Of a stretch of DNA of 64,000 nt, positions 1 through 13,800 are shown one piece after another. The notes under the pieces are model-generated. The model saw nothing but the letters and a program-made list of their open reading frames with translations. It was not told the origin of the DNA and searched no databases. The stretch comes from Anas platyrhynchos (lineage: Eukaryota > Chordata > Aves > Anseriformes > Anatidae), in the NCBI RefSeq assembly GCF_047663525.1, contig NC_092597.1, positions 22,460,001 through 22,524,000 on the forward strand, read 5' to 3'. Within the stretch, counting starts at the first letter, position 1. Every line of letters begins with the position of its first letter. Made by a program: the position numbers and the translations under genes.

Positions 1-3000
1 CAAAACCAGCATCTGTGACTCCCCCATGAGACCCCCAGCACACAACGGTGTAAAAATTACACACACGGGGACCTGATGTTGCCTCCTGGAAAACAATTTT
101 GGAGTTTTTCTGCCTGCATTTCGAAGCACACCGCAGTTGTCCTAGGAAAGCCCAGGGGGGACGCTGCCGGGGACCTGCTCCTGTACCTCACTCAGCCTGC
201 GAGCCAGACAGCGCTGTCAAAGGGCAAAGAATACACTCTGCAAACAAAACCTCTTTGTTCCTCTAATTTTGTTCCAGTTAAGTCAGTTCAGCTGTTCCAT
301 ACAACCAGTCAAAAACATTCAGCATTTCCCAAAGTATTTTAAGACTTCAAAGTTGGAGGTTTTATTTTGACAGTTTTTAAACTGCACAGCTTCTTTTTTT
401 CTTTACAGATTTTTTTTTTTGCATTAAAAACAAAGCTGTTTAATAAATTAAGCTCCAACACAACCACTGCCACTCTGCTTTTATCATGGCTCCAATTAAA
501 AAACTGTTTCTTGAAGACAGCTAATGGCTTCTGAGAAAAAAAAAAAAATCACCAGGGTGTTTCACTGAGAACGTTTCCAGTAGACTCCATTTGTTAAAAC
601 TTGTGATTAAGACCAAACTCCCAGTACAGCTGGCTCAAAACTGGGGCATTTAAAGTTTGCCCAAGCTGCTGATCTCAACTCTGGACTTCCCAGCCTTAAA
701 TGAATGTGTTCACCCTAAAAAAACCAAACTGGTCTCTGGGTCCATTTGTGCACCTCCCACCTCAAGCCGTGTCCATAGCTGTGATCCCTCTGCCACAGTA
801 GGGCTGCGGCAGAGGAAACCAACCCTTTGGGAAGGTCTGGGGAGGGTCTGTGACCCCAAAAGAAGTGGGGAACGGCTGCTGTAGGCACAGGAGGCACGTG
901 AGGTTCCCCTATGTGCAGGTAGATGCTCACAGTTACCTGGGCACAACAGAAATGGTGGCAAGGCTGAGAAAAAGCAGCAGGCAGCAAATACCTCCCCGGC
1001 ATGCACTGATGAGGAAAACGCAGGAAAAAACATTATTTAGCAGCTCAGCAGCCAGGAGCTGATGGGGAGCAGGCTGTTCCAGAACAAAACCTTTTCCACA
1101 TAACCACCCAGGCAACAGATCTGACCTTTTCATCCACGGCAAGCAGGCAACCCGCCGCTGAACTCATTACCGCGGGAGCTCTGCCCCTCAGAACTGTTTT
1201 GTTAGCAGGCTCGGGGCCGGGCCTGTGTTGACACCGATCGCCTCCTGTCAGGAACAGCTCGGGGACGAGACCTGTGCTGAAACCAAACCTGCCTGAACTC
1301 TCCCCACGTAACGTGAGCTTCGCACCCTGGTGCTGACGCTGTCCTGACGCCGAGCGGGGAGCCGGGCAGGCAGGCGAGGAGCCGCTGTCTTCAAAAGCAA
1401 ACAAAAGAGGGTTCTAAACATTAATTAGCTTCCAGCCGCCGGGTGCGATCGCAGCTTTGCGAGCACACCTCCGAGGGCTGCTTCCGAGCAGGGCTGGGGC
1501 TCGGCACCATCACGGTGCCAGCAGCTCAGGCCCTAATCCCATCGTTTGGAGGCCAAAGCTCCGCTCGCACGGTTCACGGCGCGGCCCCCAACCAGCTGTG
1601 TCAGCACAAGCGAGGGAGCGGGATCAAGCAGCCGTGGGGAGGGAGCTTTTAAGCCAGCGACACTGCCAAATGCTTCATATCACAGCCCTGCCGATTTGCA
1701 TTTCTGCCTTGGGCCCCATCTGTAGCTTCCCATCCATGTAAAAGCCGTCCCCGGGGAGGAGGAAGGCCACTGTCCATTTGTTCGACACATCCCAAGCGCG
1801 TCCAGTTTCAAACAAGCGAGGTGGTGAAACCCCTAACGCTAATCTTTTTGGGGAGGTTCTGCATCTCTTGTCATCTCGGGGGGGCAGAGTAAATCAGAAA
1901 TAGAGCCTAGAAGGCAGGTCTCCAAACGTAGCCTCAGTTAAATCACTTTGCAGTAACACGTAAGGAATAAAGTGTCTTCAGAACATGGTTACATCCTGTT
2001 CCAGAAGCCTTAATGGGCCATATTTTTAGCCCAGGAACAACCTGAAAGCCAGCACAGACACACTGCAGCACTGAAACTGTGTCACTGCAAAGCTATTTCA
2101 TTACCAGCCACAGCTCTCCTCACACAGAATTTCTTCCATGAGCCCAAAGGAGCTGCTGCAGGGTTTTTCCAGCGTGCACCTGTGTAGGGTAGCCAGGAAC
2201 GAGCCCAGTTCACCGTGTAGAAGTTGAGAACCAGGAGAAAGAAACCAAGGAACACAGGAGATGGGTCCTTTGAACAAACAGGGCTCAGCAGAGGTCACTG
2301 CAATGACTTGGAGCTGGAGGAGGGCCAGGGCACTGTGCAGGCATCTGTTGGAGATCCCACCCAGGCGCCAGGCAGGCATCCTCAGACACGTGCTGGCTGC
2401 AGGAGCGGGGCAAGCGGGAGCTCAGGCTGCGACCACACATCCTCCTGGGCTCCCGGTACCTGCAGCAAGGAGCTGCCCAGCACAGCTGAGGAGTTAACGC
2501 TGCACTCGAGTGAGCACAGGGTGCCAAGGAGCTCTGCACCAGCCTTTTCCATTGAGCAGCTCTGGCAGGGACTGCGGGCTGGGCTGGGAGCAGCCAAATA
2601 TCTTCCTCTTCCAAAGCACTGCAGATCAGGAGCCTGTCCTTGAGAAGAAGCCCACGGTGCTGACAGCACAAAACAAGCAGGGGGTGATGCTGGTGGTCCG
2701 TGTTTTACAGGGGTTTTAGTGTGGGTGGTGGGCAAACCTGGATATAAAAGGGATCCAGAAATGTCAGTGCCAGGTACCCCAAGGTCATTTCTGCTCACAC
2801 AGAGATCTGAACAATTCAGCAGCTCCTGCAGCAGCTCTCCTGAGCCCTGGCCCTGGCCTGGACACTGCTGGGGACTCCTCCAAGGCTCACAAGGTGCAGG
2901 ATTGCTGCTCCTACCCTGTCCAGCTGATGCCCCCTGGAGCAATGTGAAGACAGGGCTAGGGACAGGCACAGCCCCAGCCCTCACCACGCGTAATTCTAGG

Positions 3001-6000
3001 GGTAGGAGAATCTGCGTCGCTGTCCTCTTCCCTCCGAAGGGCAAACAGGTCACAGAGATGCCCTCGGCAGATGCTGGGAAAGCTGAGACCCTTTGAGGTT
3101 TGTCTGACGCAGAGGGGCAGCATGAGACTTTGGTGGCTCTCAGCCTGCAGAGACAAATTTCACCGTGCTTTTCTGAAAGCTGCTCCTTCCTGCATGATCC
3201 TGGAGGAGGGCTGGAGCAAGAAAGCACCCACACGGTCCTTATCTCCCTCATTAGGGAGGAAAAACATTGCCCAAGAACCTAAAATTGGCTTCTCCTCGGA
3301 ATCAGCTGCAAAGCTGTCTCAGGAAAGGTAAGGTACGTTATCTGCCGGCAGCCCGACCCACTCCAGTGTGATACAGAATAATAAAGCCATTAGTTCTGTG
3401 CAATCAGACTATTACACTGTTGTTTTACATGGCAATAAGTTAACAGTTCCTCACTGTTTGCTTTAGGAAATCTATTCCTTGAAAGGTCTATAAAATTATG
3501 AACTCTTGCTCCAGTTTGAAAACGTAGGCACGAGCAGGGATTCCTGGCCTCTAATAAGTCCCATTCCCCTACCAGCAAACACCAGCTCGTAGGAAACATC
3601 TTTTGTTTATTGGAAGCAAATCGCAACGTGGACGTTTTAAACAAAAAGAAGGTGGGAGGCTGAGGGGAACAGACTATGTTTTCCACTTTCATTTTGCCTT
3701 GTGTCTAAACAAACAGCTCCCAACAGCTTTGTTTTCCAAACCAACTTTCTCCCAGCTGCTGCCTGGAGCCACGGAAAGGGAAAGCCATACCCAAAATGTG
3801 CAGGGATTGCTTGATTTCCACTCTCTTCACCCAGCAATCGGTGTCGTGGATGTGCAAGCCACGTGGAGCATTATTAGGAGGAAGCCACAGCCTTGCAGAG
3901 CCTGGCTACAGAGCAGTACAGGGAGGGTTTGCTCAGACACCCCAAGGAGCCAGCATTTTGGCAAGCTTCTGTGCCAGCTCACTTGCCACAGGACCAGACC
4001 TGTTGCCTTCCACCCAGCCACAACACACATCAGCTTGGAAGATGACACAATCTGTACAACAGCTATGGTAGAAGACCAGAGAAAGTAATTCTTCCAGATC
4101 AGCCACCTGTGGCATCTGAGCAACAAGCTCCTACCCTCAACGCTTTTAGCTCAGGATCTTGCCTGTTCCCATAACGTAAAGGCACCACGAGGACACTCTC
4201 ACCCCCAGAAAATCCAAGAAATTGCGCTAGGATGGAGTACATCTCATGTTTCTGAATTTTTCATTATTCTAAAGATCAAAGATCTTAATCATTAAAGACC
4301 TTTCTCATCCCTCTGCCTTCAACTGATGATCAAGGCATCAACTCCTCTCTCCCTTTTTGCTACACCGGGTTATTCAGACTGGATCTGTTTCAGAAGCTCT
4401 GCCTGCACAAGAGACGTGGCAACATCGCAAAGGCTTTAGGATAGGAATAGCGAGTTAGTAGGATTTTGATGCTTGTTCTATTCATATAAGATTGCTTAAG
4501 ATTAGCCTACAGCCACCTTCTTATGGCAACACCCACCTTGGTCTTGTTCCTAAAGCTCGTTTGTGAAATCGCTTCGTTCGGCCTCATCCAACGCCTCCTG
4601 TCCCCTCCCAGGGTGTCTCTGGCCATCTGCTGCCACAGCCTCCAGCAGCCGTGCCCGGCCCAGTTGTTATTTCACAGATGGCTCCTGGCCCCGCCACCGG
4701 GGTTTGTGAGCCCTGGACGTGCTCCACGCTGCCCCAAACACAGCTCCTTCTGCCTCTGCCCTCCCAGGGCGACAGGCTTGCTCCTCAGCCCTCTGCTGTT
4801 AGGTTTTTGAAGAGAAAAGGGGGGGAAAATGCAGGTTGCTGAGCCCCTCCGTTATCTGGCCTGCTGGAATTACCGCTGCCTGAGGGAAGGCGCGCACAGG
4901 GCCAGCAGGCCTGGATCTTCCCCAGGGGGACAATCGATGTTCGGCCAAACGGCAGCTCCCACATAACCTTAATCTGCTTTCACCATCCCGATGATGAAAG
5001 AACTCAACCTTGCAAGCTGGACTTTTCCACGGGCACTGCCCAGAAGAGGCGTTTGCGGGGCCACAGACGGGGCCCAGACCTCAGTGACTTCTCCCCTGTT
5101 CCTCCTCACCCCATCTGGCTCCTGCAGGGAATCCCACAGCACGTGTAGAGCTGAGGAACAAGCACACAGCCGAGCCAGAAACACCCCTGCACAATCCCTT
5201 TTCACAAGGATTTTCTTCTCCCACACAGCTGGCCCGGCAGCTAGGTCTCCCTGACAGCACGTAGATTTCCCTGCTCCTCACAGCACAAATAAGATAACGA
5301 GGCCAGAAATCTCCCAAGCCCTGCCACTGCTGTTGGTAGTGAGGTGCTGCGCTTCTCCTGACAGTAAAAGAGGCAGGAGGAGGGCAGGTAAAGCCCGTTC
5401 AGCCTCAAGTCCACCCAGCTTCAGCCACGAGGCCCCTTTTAGAGGCTGGGAAGCCCAGGTATGAAAACAACCCCTAAAAAGAGGAGCACTCGTACGTGGA
5501 AGCTGATAGCACGACTTATCTGCCAGTAAAACACAAGCTACAAGCAGCTGAACTGTGATGTTTTAATCAGTGACAGACCTTTTATCTTGTCGCCTTCCCC
5601 TCTGCAGGAAGGGAGCAGATCGCGCCCCCGCTCTCAGTTGAAAGCTGCCTGCCAAGAAAAAGGGCAACGAAGCCTTCTGCGGGGTGACGCTGCTCTGACA
5701 CGTCCCAAGACGCGCTCACTCCGCAGGCTGAGAGCTTGCACAACAAGCAAAATCCCCTGGGATGTAGTTAGAATTATTTTGTGTAAGTTTTTTTGACATT
5801 TTTTTGTGTGTTTTTAAGCAAAGCCAACAGCCTCCCTTGTTTACTCCCTTGTTTGGGGTGTCTCTGCGGGGCAGGATGCTCAGCGCCACCCTACAACACA
5901 GACACAACACTCCTGCCAAGAATCTCTGTGTTCAGCTTGACCAGGCACTCGAAAACTACATATTTGGCCCCTCTCTGCTCCTCCAGAAGCAGCCCCCCAT

Positions 6001-7846
6001 TCCCAGACCTGATGCCTGTGTCCCGGCTGCCGTCCTAGGCCCACGAGATGCGGCTCTCACGTGCTGCATTATTACCAAGTCGCCTGCCCCCAAGAAGCGA
6101 AGTCAGGCTCATCAAACTCCTGCCAACTCTCCCGCATTTCCCAGGTAATTGCACAAACCAGGAATTAATGAGAAATAATGAGCCAGCACACAGGGGAAGA
6201 GAAGACAATTCCGAACGGCAACAAAGCAAACTAATGGGGAAGTGTGTTTTAATAGCTCGCTGCAGATGACTTCCAGCCTCTATCACCCCACGAGAGGCTT
6301 TCAGCTCCCCGGGAAGATGCAGGGAGCTCGGAGCACGTTATCACTTCACCCCCAAAGGCACCTTATCAGGATGGCCAGCTGACCAGCCCCATGTGGATGA
6401 CAGCGGGCAAGAGGGGAGGCTCGAGGAGGAGATGTTAAAAATGGTGAAATAAAACATGAAATGCCAAACCTTTCAGCCACAGGAACGCCCACAGCTGGAC
6501 AATCCCAAGGCCTCGATCACCTCAGGACTTTAAATCCTCCCTGCATAACTTCTGGTCTAGTTCAGTTTTAAAAGACAATATTCAACTGTGATCTGGAAAC
6601 TCGGTTATCATTGCGAACAGAGAGGGACCATGTTCATAGAAACAGAGAGATAACTGCCCATATCCATGGTGCTGGGATGCACGTGGAGATCGGGGAGCCC
6701 AAGGAGCCTCCTGAAGCTCATTAGGACCCAGGCTCAGAAGGGGGGGGACAATTTTCTTTCCCATTCCCAATTTCAGCTTCCACCATAACAGGAGGAAAAT
6801 AAATTTCACAGCTCCGGTTCCCAAACCCCTCACATCCACTTTGCTGTTTAACTCTCCAAAACCTCCAGCGCATTTACCCGCTGTCAGCGCAAGTTTCTCT
6901 TCAGAGCACATCAATCTTCCCTTTTTCCAAAGCCGCAGCCAGGAGAAACCTGACAGTTTGAGGACAAAACAGTAAAAGAACTGGGTCTGTTGCCAAACAG
7001 CAGAGGACACAACCTCAGCTCTATGGCACCAGGGTAGCAGAACCCCCCTGGGGACGGTCACACCACCCTGGGGTCCCACTGCCTCCCCCTCCTGGCTCCT
7101 TGCACCAGGACGCATCCAAAACTGAGACCTGGGCTTCCACGGAGGTTTTACCAAAAGCCCCAAATTGCCCAATTTCTTCCACGGTGAGCAAACGTTTGCC
7201 TCTGTGCACCAGACTGCTGGATAAGCACTATAGTTGAAGGCTGCTCTGGACCACAGAACACAACCTCATTTGTTAGTAAAAACAGATTAATTTCCATTAA
7301 TCTCGACTAATTACTGCTGCTCCTCTTTTAATGAGCTCCTGTGTGCCTCAGCACATAACACCAACAGAGGATAAATCCTCTCCTTTATAACCAGGCAACT
7401 TTGGGGCATTTTGAATAGCTCCTTCTCTATTATAAGGAGATAATGATGGGAACGGAGCCTCTTCCAAAGAGCCAGCTTCATTTCGGGAAACGCTGTGTGA
7501 TGTGCGTTCAGGTCAGTAACAGCACTGCAAAATCTCTTTGACTTTATCCAACTTTTACTACTGCTGAGCAGGGATTAACATTAATTGCACCCGCCCCATA
7601 TTAGCCAAGGATTATTTGTTAGTCACCAGCCTATAATCTCTCGTGTTTTCCAGCAGAGACCTCATGCGCATCGCTCAGATAGCTAGCGGGATAATCCAAG
7701 TCACATTTTTAATGAAATCTACATAAAAACGCACATCCACGCCCTTGTCTTCCCCTTTCCAAAATGCCCAATTAGTTCAGCTTAGGAAACGCCATAAAAA
7801 TTAATACTGTGAAATTTCCAGTCTAACAAGTTTCTGGTGAGAAAAA

Positions 7847-7877
<31 letters not shown>

Positions 7878-10800
7878 TGCCCTACGAGGGCAACATTTTT
7901 TAAAACCCACAAACTTTAAAATAAGCGAACAAGTCAGCGGTCCTGAGGAACTCTCATTTCCAGGCCTGCACGTACCGCGTACACACCTGGGGGTGCACGA
8001 TGCACCCCGCAGGGCTGATCACCAGCCAGGCACAAAACCATGCCCTCGCAGCTGCATTTCGTGCAGCCCTCACCTCCCCGTCCCTACGGGTCTCTCCGTT
8101 CGAGGCTCACACCTGCAGCACTGCCCCGCAGCCTCGGACACCTCCTAAAGTGCTCCTGCTCCATCCCTCGGAGGGGAATTGCAGTACCTCGTTTTACAGC
8201 TGGAAAACTGTGACACACGTAAGCGTGGCACGCAGCAGGGAACCAAATGTCTGCTTCCTAAAGCCAGGAGGGTCTTGTAAGAGCTTTCCTGCTTCTGATG
8301 CTTCATGCAGACAGCCGTGCAGAGGCAGCAGATGTTTGCACTGTGAAGTACCAACCGTGTTGTGCAGGTGACATGGCAAAGGGCAGAGGCATCGTTACCA
8401 CCAGGAGAGGGCAAAGCTCCACAAACTCCACCTGGACTTGAAGTGCTGAAGGAGGACAAGGCAGAGAGACTGTTTGGTGAAAGCTGCTGTAGGATCAAGT
8501 ATTTTTCTATGCCAGCATAAGTATAGTGACAGACCGTGGGGTGTGATTCCAGCATAGACAGCAACATTTTTCTGTCAAAGCTGCATGTGTGTGCCCCATT
8601 TCCTCCTCCAACTCTTGCAAAACCCAAAATCTGCCCCAGCAACAGCCCGGCTGCTCGCCACAGACGCTCTCCGGGTTTCTTTACCTTTCCCTCTGGCTTG
8701 GCTCAGCTCCAGTCACATCTGGAAGCCATGTCCAGCCCCCGTCAAACAGCAGCTCTGAGCTGAGCTGCGAGGGAACAGGTGCCCCTCGGGTCTCGCAGGT
8801 CCAGAGCCAAAAAGCCGGGCTCTGGAGCAAAGCTGCTAAAGCTGCTCTGCTGAGCCAGCAGCGAGCTGCTGGGAAAAACGAGGCTTTTGCTTACATTGGT
8901 GTCAGCTTCAGGAGGCTGAGATTAAGGAATGGAAAACAGGTGAGAGACTCAAGGCCCCGCACGTACTCGGCTTAGCAGGTTAGCAGGAAACCTGATCAGG
9001 GAGGCACACAGGGAGGCTTTTCATACCGCTGCGTGCCTTCGTACCCACCAGCAGTCGGTCTGCGTGCAAGTGCACGTTACCAGCTCACCGAGGGGCTCCG
9101 ACAGGCAAGCACCCACCTCCAGAAAAGCAGTTCCAGTCAGAAGTAGCTGTTCCTCTTACGGAGATGCTCTTTTTGAAGCACAATAAACGTACTGAGATTC
9201 GTGCTGCCCACAAGGCAGGAAAGCAGCCAAACCTCGCTAGCCGTAAACCTACAAATCTACACCCAAGCGCCTCGGCTGGTGTAAAACACAATGAGAGAAG
9301 GGTGATGTGACAGCTGAGCCTCCTGCCCGCCTGCTGAAGTGTTACCGAAGCCTTTCACCCCACACTTAACTCCCTCGGCCGCCGAGCAGAGAGCCCTGGC
9401 AGCAGCCGCAGGCGCGAAGTAAATGGGAAACGATTCTCTGCCAGCAGCTGGGAGAAACTTCCTTCTCTCCCCGCTTCGCACGGAAAGAAAACCCGACAAT
9501 AGCACTTGAGGTCGTGCTGCCAGCCAGATTTCCAGCGGCAGGCTCTTGAGGAAAGCCTCCAGACACGAGGGCTGCTTCTAAAGACCCTCTTCAGGCGGAT
9601 GGCAGCTGAGCGGGGGAACTCACAGCTCATCTCCTGCGGGAAAGGTTCGCTTTGGTTTCAGCGCAGAGAGGAGGAGTAGGAGGGAAAGAAAGAAAAGTTG
9701 CATTTACTGTGACCTAGGAAAAACAGAGCTAAGCAGTTTTGATCAATATTTTGATTTCCCTGACAAAAGCCGCAATCAGCACTGACACAAACAACTGGTT
9801 AGCAAGCTGGGGGGGCAGGAGGGGTAAAGCAAGCCAGAGTTTCGAGACACTCATCTTCCCGTCACAACAATTGCCACCAATGACAGTAATTTACATGGCT
9901 AATAGGCAGTATTATGTTTACAAAATCATTCTTGGGAAGAAGGCACTAAACAGTTTGTTGCCAGCCCAGCCAAGAAGATCCTATTTGCTCAGATGCTGGG
10001 TTTCTTTTCTCCCCTTTTATCTTCTTCACCCATCTCGCCAGGCATCACCGCGGCGCCCTTGCGAGTGCGCACAGAGCACGGAGCACCCCAGCTCCTCCTG
10101 GGACGGGCTGAGTTCTAACAGCAGGAAGGGAAAACCCCAAGCCAGCAGGAAATAAGGCAGCCCCAGATCCTCCCACAGCTCTTACCCCACTGCTGCAGAT
10201 CAGATAACCCCCGGCCAGCCCCAGCATCTCCACCCAAGCCTTATCTCCTGCGCGGGGACAGCTCCATCCCAGCGCCCCAGGCTGAGCACTGGCACATCAG
10301 CACGAACATCTGCTAATCCCCTGCCCTCCCTGACCCCCTCCTGCCTGCTCACGAAGAGCTGCACGTCTCTCATTTCCTCAAGGCTTTGCCCGGAGCCAAA
10401 AGCAAGCAAGTGGGACTGGTCGGGCACGGGAAGGGGCCACAAGCAGCCCGGTCCCTTTGGGTCACCCCGATAAAGGGCAGGGCTCTGCGTGCCATCCTTT
10501 CAAAGCAGCACCTGGTATTTCCAGAAAGGTAAGAGCACATCACGTCATGGGACCTTTCCAAAAAGAAAACAGGGGCACGCTGGGGTTTTACACAAAGCCG
10601 TCTACAAAACCATACAAATAAATAAGATTTCCAATGGGACATAAAAGCCTTCTCAGTTGCAACAATAACAGATCAGTAAATACCCAATGAGTTTTCTTTT
10701 AACACCAGACAATTCCACTTCTGTCTGCAGAACACAGGCACCTATTCCAGAACTGGGATCCAAGCAGCCAGCTGCGAGGCAGGGGGAGCACAGCCTCGCA

Positions 10801-13800
10801 TTAAGAGCGAAATTTCAGGTCATTTTAAAGCCTGAAAACCTGCAAGCATTGCTGATGCCAAAAAGAAAAGAAATATCATCAAAGCTGTGCATGCATAAAC
10901 AGCCAAGTTTGGCCAAACCCCTCGGTGTATTCACGGAGCACGGCACTGGAAATCCATTCCATTAAGTAACGACCTTTCTGGTCACACCGATTAACTTGAT
11001 CATCTATCGACAGTCAATTTGGAAACTCTCAAGGCTGCACATTTCCAGTATAGATGGAGAAGCAAAGCAGGACCGCATCCTATCCCTCAGCCTGGCAGCA
11101 CAGGTCTGCTCCACCTCTGCTCCAAGTTCTGCCATCCCAGCACCCTCCCCAGGGTTAATTTCCCAAATTCTTACACTGAACAAGGTGAGAAAAGTCACCC
11201 CAACCCCAAAGGGAGAGCTGTTCAGAGATCCAAGCAGGAAACGAGAGCAGGGAAATAAGTCAGAGGAAGGGAAAGCGATGCAGCAGGCTGCACATAGGTG
11301 CAATACCTTCACGTGCTGGATTTTTAATTCTCCCATCAATTTGCAGAGAGCAACCTCTGGGGATGCTCACCTTTCATTACCACACCTTTAATATTAACAA
11401 CCTGTCCTCAAGAACTCCACACAAAGATCTCGAAAGAAAATTAAACAGAGAGAAAAAAAAAAAAAAAAGCACAGAATAACCTGCACAGGTTATTCCATGT
11501 GAAATTAAATAGTTAGTTAACAGCCTAGTTAAATTTAATAAGGCAGGACCAGGCAATTTAGTTTAAAATGCAGATACGGGTTTTTAAATAATTTCAGAAC
11601 ATTTGATATTAACGTTCCAGAGGGGTATTGTAATTGCTTATTGTAACAGCCACAGAGCATGTTTATTACCCACTAACATAATAAACTGCATCGTATTACT
11701 CTCTGCTGGACTTCTCAGATAAAGCAGACCTGTATGGCAATGGCAGCATCCCAGGATTAAGAGCTGGACAGGATCTGGCTCAAAAACAGACCCCAAAAGG
11801 CCTGGGTGCCATGAGCAGAGCTCAGGGAACGCAGCAGCAAGGAGAGCACCACGACCTGCCCACCCCGAGAGGAGCATCGTGACACCTGAAAACAAAAAGT
11901 GTTAGGAACACTCACACCAGGCTGATGCCAAGCGTTTGGCTTCTCCTGGATTCAGTTTTTACAACCGGGAATCCCAGCACCAAGGAGCTGTGAAGGCAGA
12001 AAAGCATCAGCGGTGCGTGGAGGTCGCTTACTCCTGAGATTTTACTAAAACTCCAGGGATTTTAATAAATACAAGTCTGCTACTTGGAGTGACAGCATTC
12101 TCCATTGGGTCAGTGTGCCACGGCATCTTCTACCCTGGAAGCAAATGGGAAAACTGGAGCAAATGGGGAAACTGAGGCAGGGATGGGAAGGGAGCAACAC
12201 AAAGATAACAGGAGGAGCCCACGTCCCCGTGGCTCCAGGTCCTGTGCCTGGGAGATGCTCTCCAGGAACAGAGGAAAGCAAAGCAGCTCCCAAGCTCTGT
12301 GACGTGACTGCCAGCATAACAAGAAAACAATAGCATGTTGTAAAGCACAAAAGACTTTAAAAATTAAAATAAACAAGTGGATACGAGGACTGGAGATGTG
12401 ACTTCCTGCAGCTTTGCTTCTCGTGACTGAAACGCCCCGTCCCGTCCCAGCAAGGTGCAAGCCCTGCTCAGATCAGAGCTCATCCTGCAGCTGAGGCACT
12501 TCGAGTTCTTCCCCCAGCCAGGTTTTCCAGCTCCTCTCCTTCATCCCATGCACCATGCATCAGACTCTTCTTCCATAGAAAACCAGGCAAAAACCACCGC
12601 AGACTGCGCCCAGTTCTGCTCCAGAAAGCAACGAAATTGCACCAGAGTTGATTTTGGCCCAGCGTGTACTTGGCAAATACTGATAACAAGGATTTACCAT
12701 ATCCCCTCTAATATTACAGCTGACTATAAAGCAAACATTTGCTTCCTACAGATAACAAAACGCCTCTGATTGCTCCGGGTTTATAAAGGTTAGGCTTTCT
12801 TCACCCAAGGCAGGCCTGTAGTTCTCCGTGGCCAAGCAAAAAACCCTCTACGTGCAACCCCGGCCTCAGTTTTTCCTCAGGTACCCACTCACACAGAGAC
12901 ACAGTCAGGGATCAGCTTGGGATGGATTCCAACAGCAAATTACCATCCGATTAAATATTAATTCCCATCTTAATTATATAACCATGACGAGGCTTTATGG
13001 CCAGGCAGCCATTTAAACAGGAGAGGAGCGCGCAAAGCGTGCAAGCAGCATCTCCTACCCTGCAAATGCCCAACCTCCCCGGATTCTTCCCCGGGAGATT
13101 CAGCAGCCTTTGGGAAAGCAGCTCCAGAGAGGAAGAGTTTGAACAGCCCAGCACAGGATGGAGCACCAGGAGTCAACCGGAATCCCTGAGCTGACCGGGG
13201 ACACCGCAGCATCCTGCCCCGGGACACCCGCACGCTGCGATGCGGATCCCACAGGTGCTGAACACTCCCGGATGGATTTTATCCCCTCGACACCTTTGAA
13301 AGAGAGGAGCATCGCTATTTTTGTCTAAAGATTAGCCCTGAGGACACCGGAGCAGATGAACCAACTGGCCTGGGATGACAGCAGGAGCTCAAACGAGGCG
13401 TCCCCTGTGCCACCGCAACACCCGAGCCCCCCACGCAGCTCCCAGGCACAGGTGGCTCCGGTGCCCCCCGAGCACAGAGCCAAACCAGGCTGCGAGCACA
13501 CACAGGGAGAGTTGCCCTCCCTCCCTCCCCGGGGAAAGGCAGATTGCCAAACTTTTGCTTTTTGCATTATTACTTGCACCCCTTTGAAGTGGTTCGCGTA
13601 CCATTGGCGATACACCCACCCCGCACGGGGCCCCCCGCGGCAGGATCAAACTTTCTACAGCTGTCAGGAGCAAGCCTGCTGCAGAAAGCGGGAGAAACGT
13701 CAGAAAATTAGCTGCTCCTGCTTCACTTTAGGCTTCGAGGCAGTGAAAGGAGAGAGCGTTGAAAAAGAAAAAGCTGTAGGGAAAACAAGAACGGAACCAA

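Noticed and set aside
2382-3251. A 289-codon minus-strand frame, the longest in the window
   Set aside because: It has no domain or signal peptide and no recognised homologue. Stop codons are rare by chance in GC-rich DNA, and no splice chain can be built with the 16.2 kb exon.
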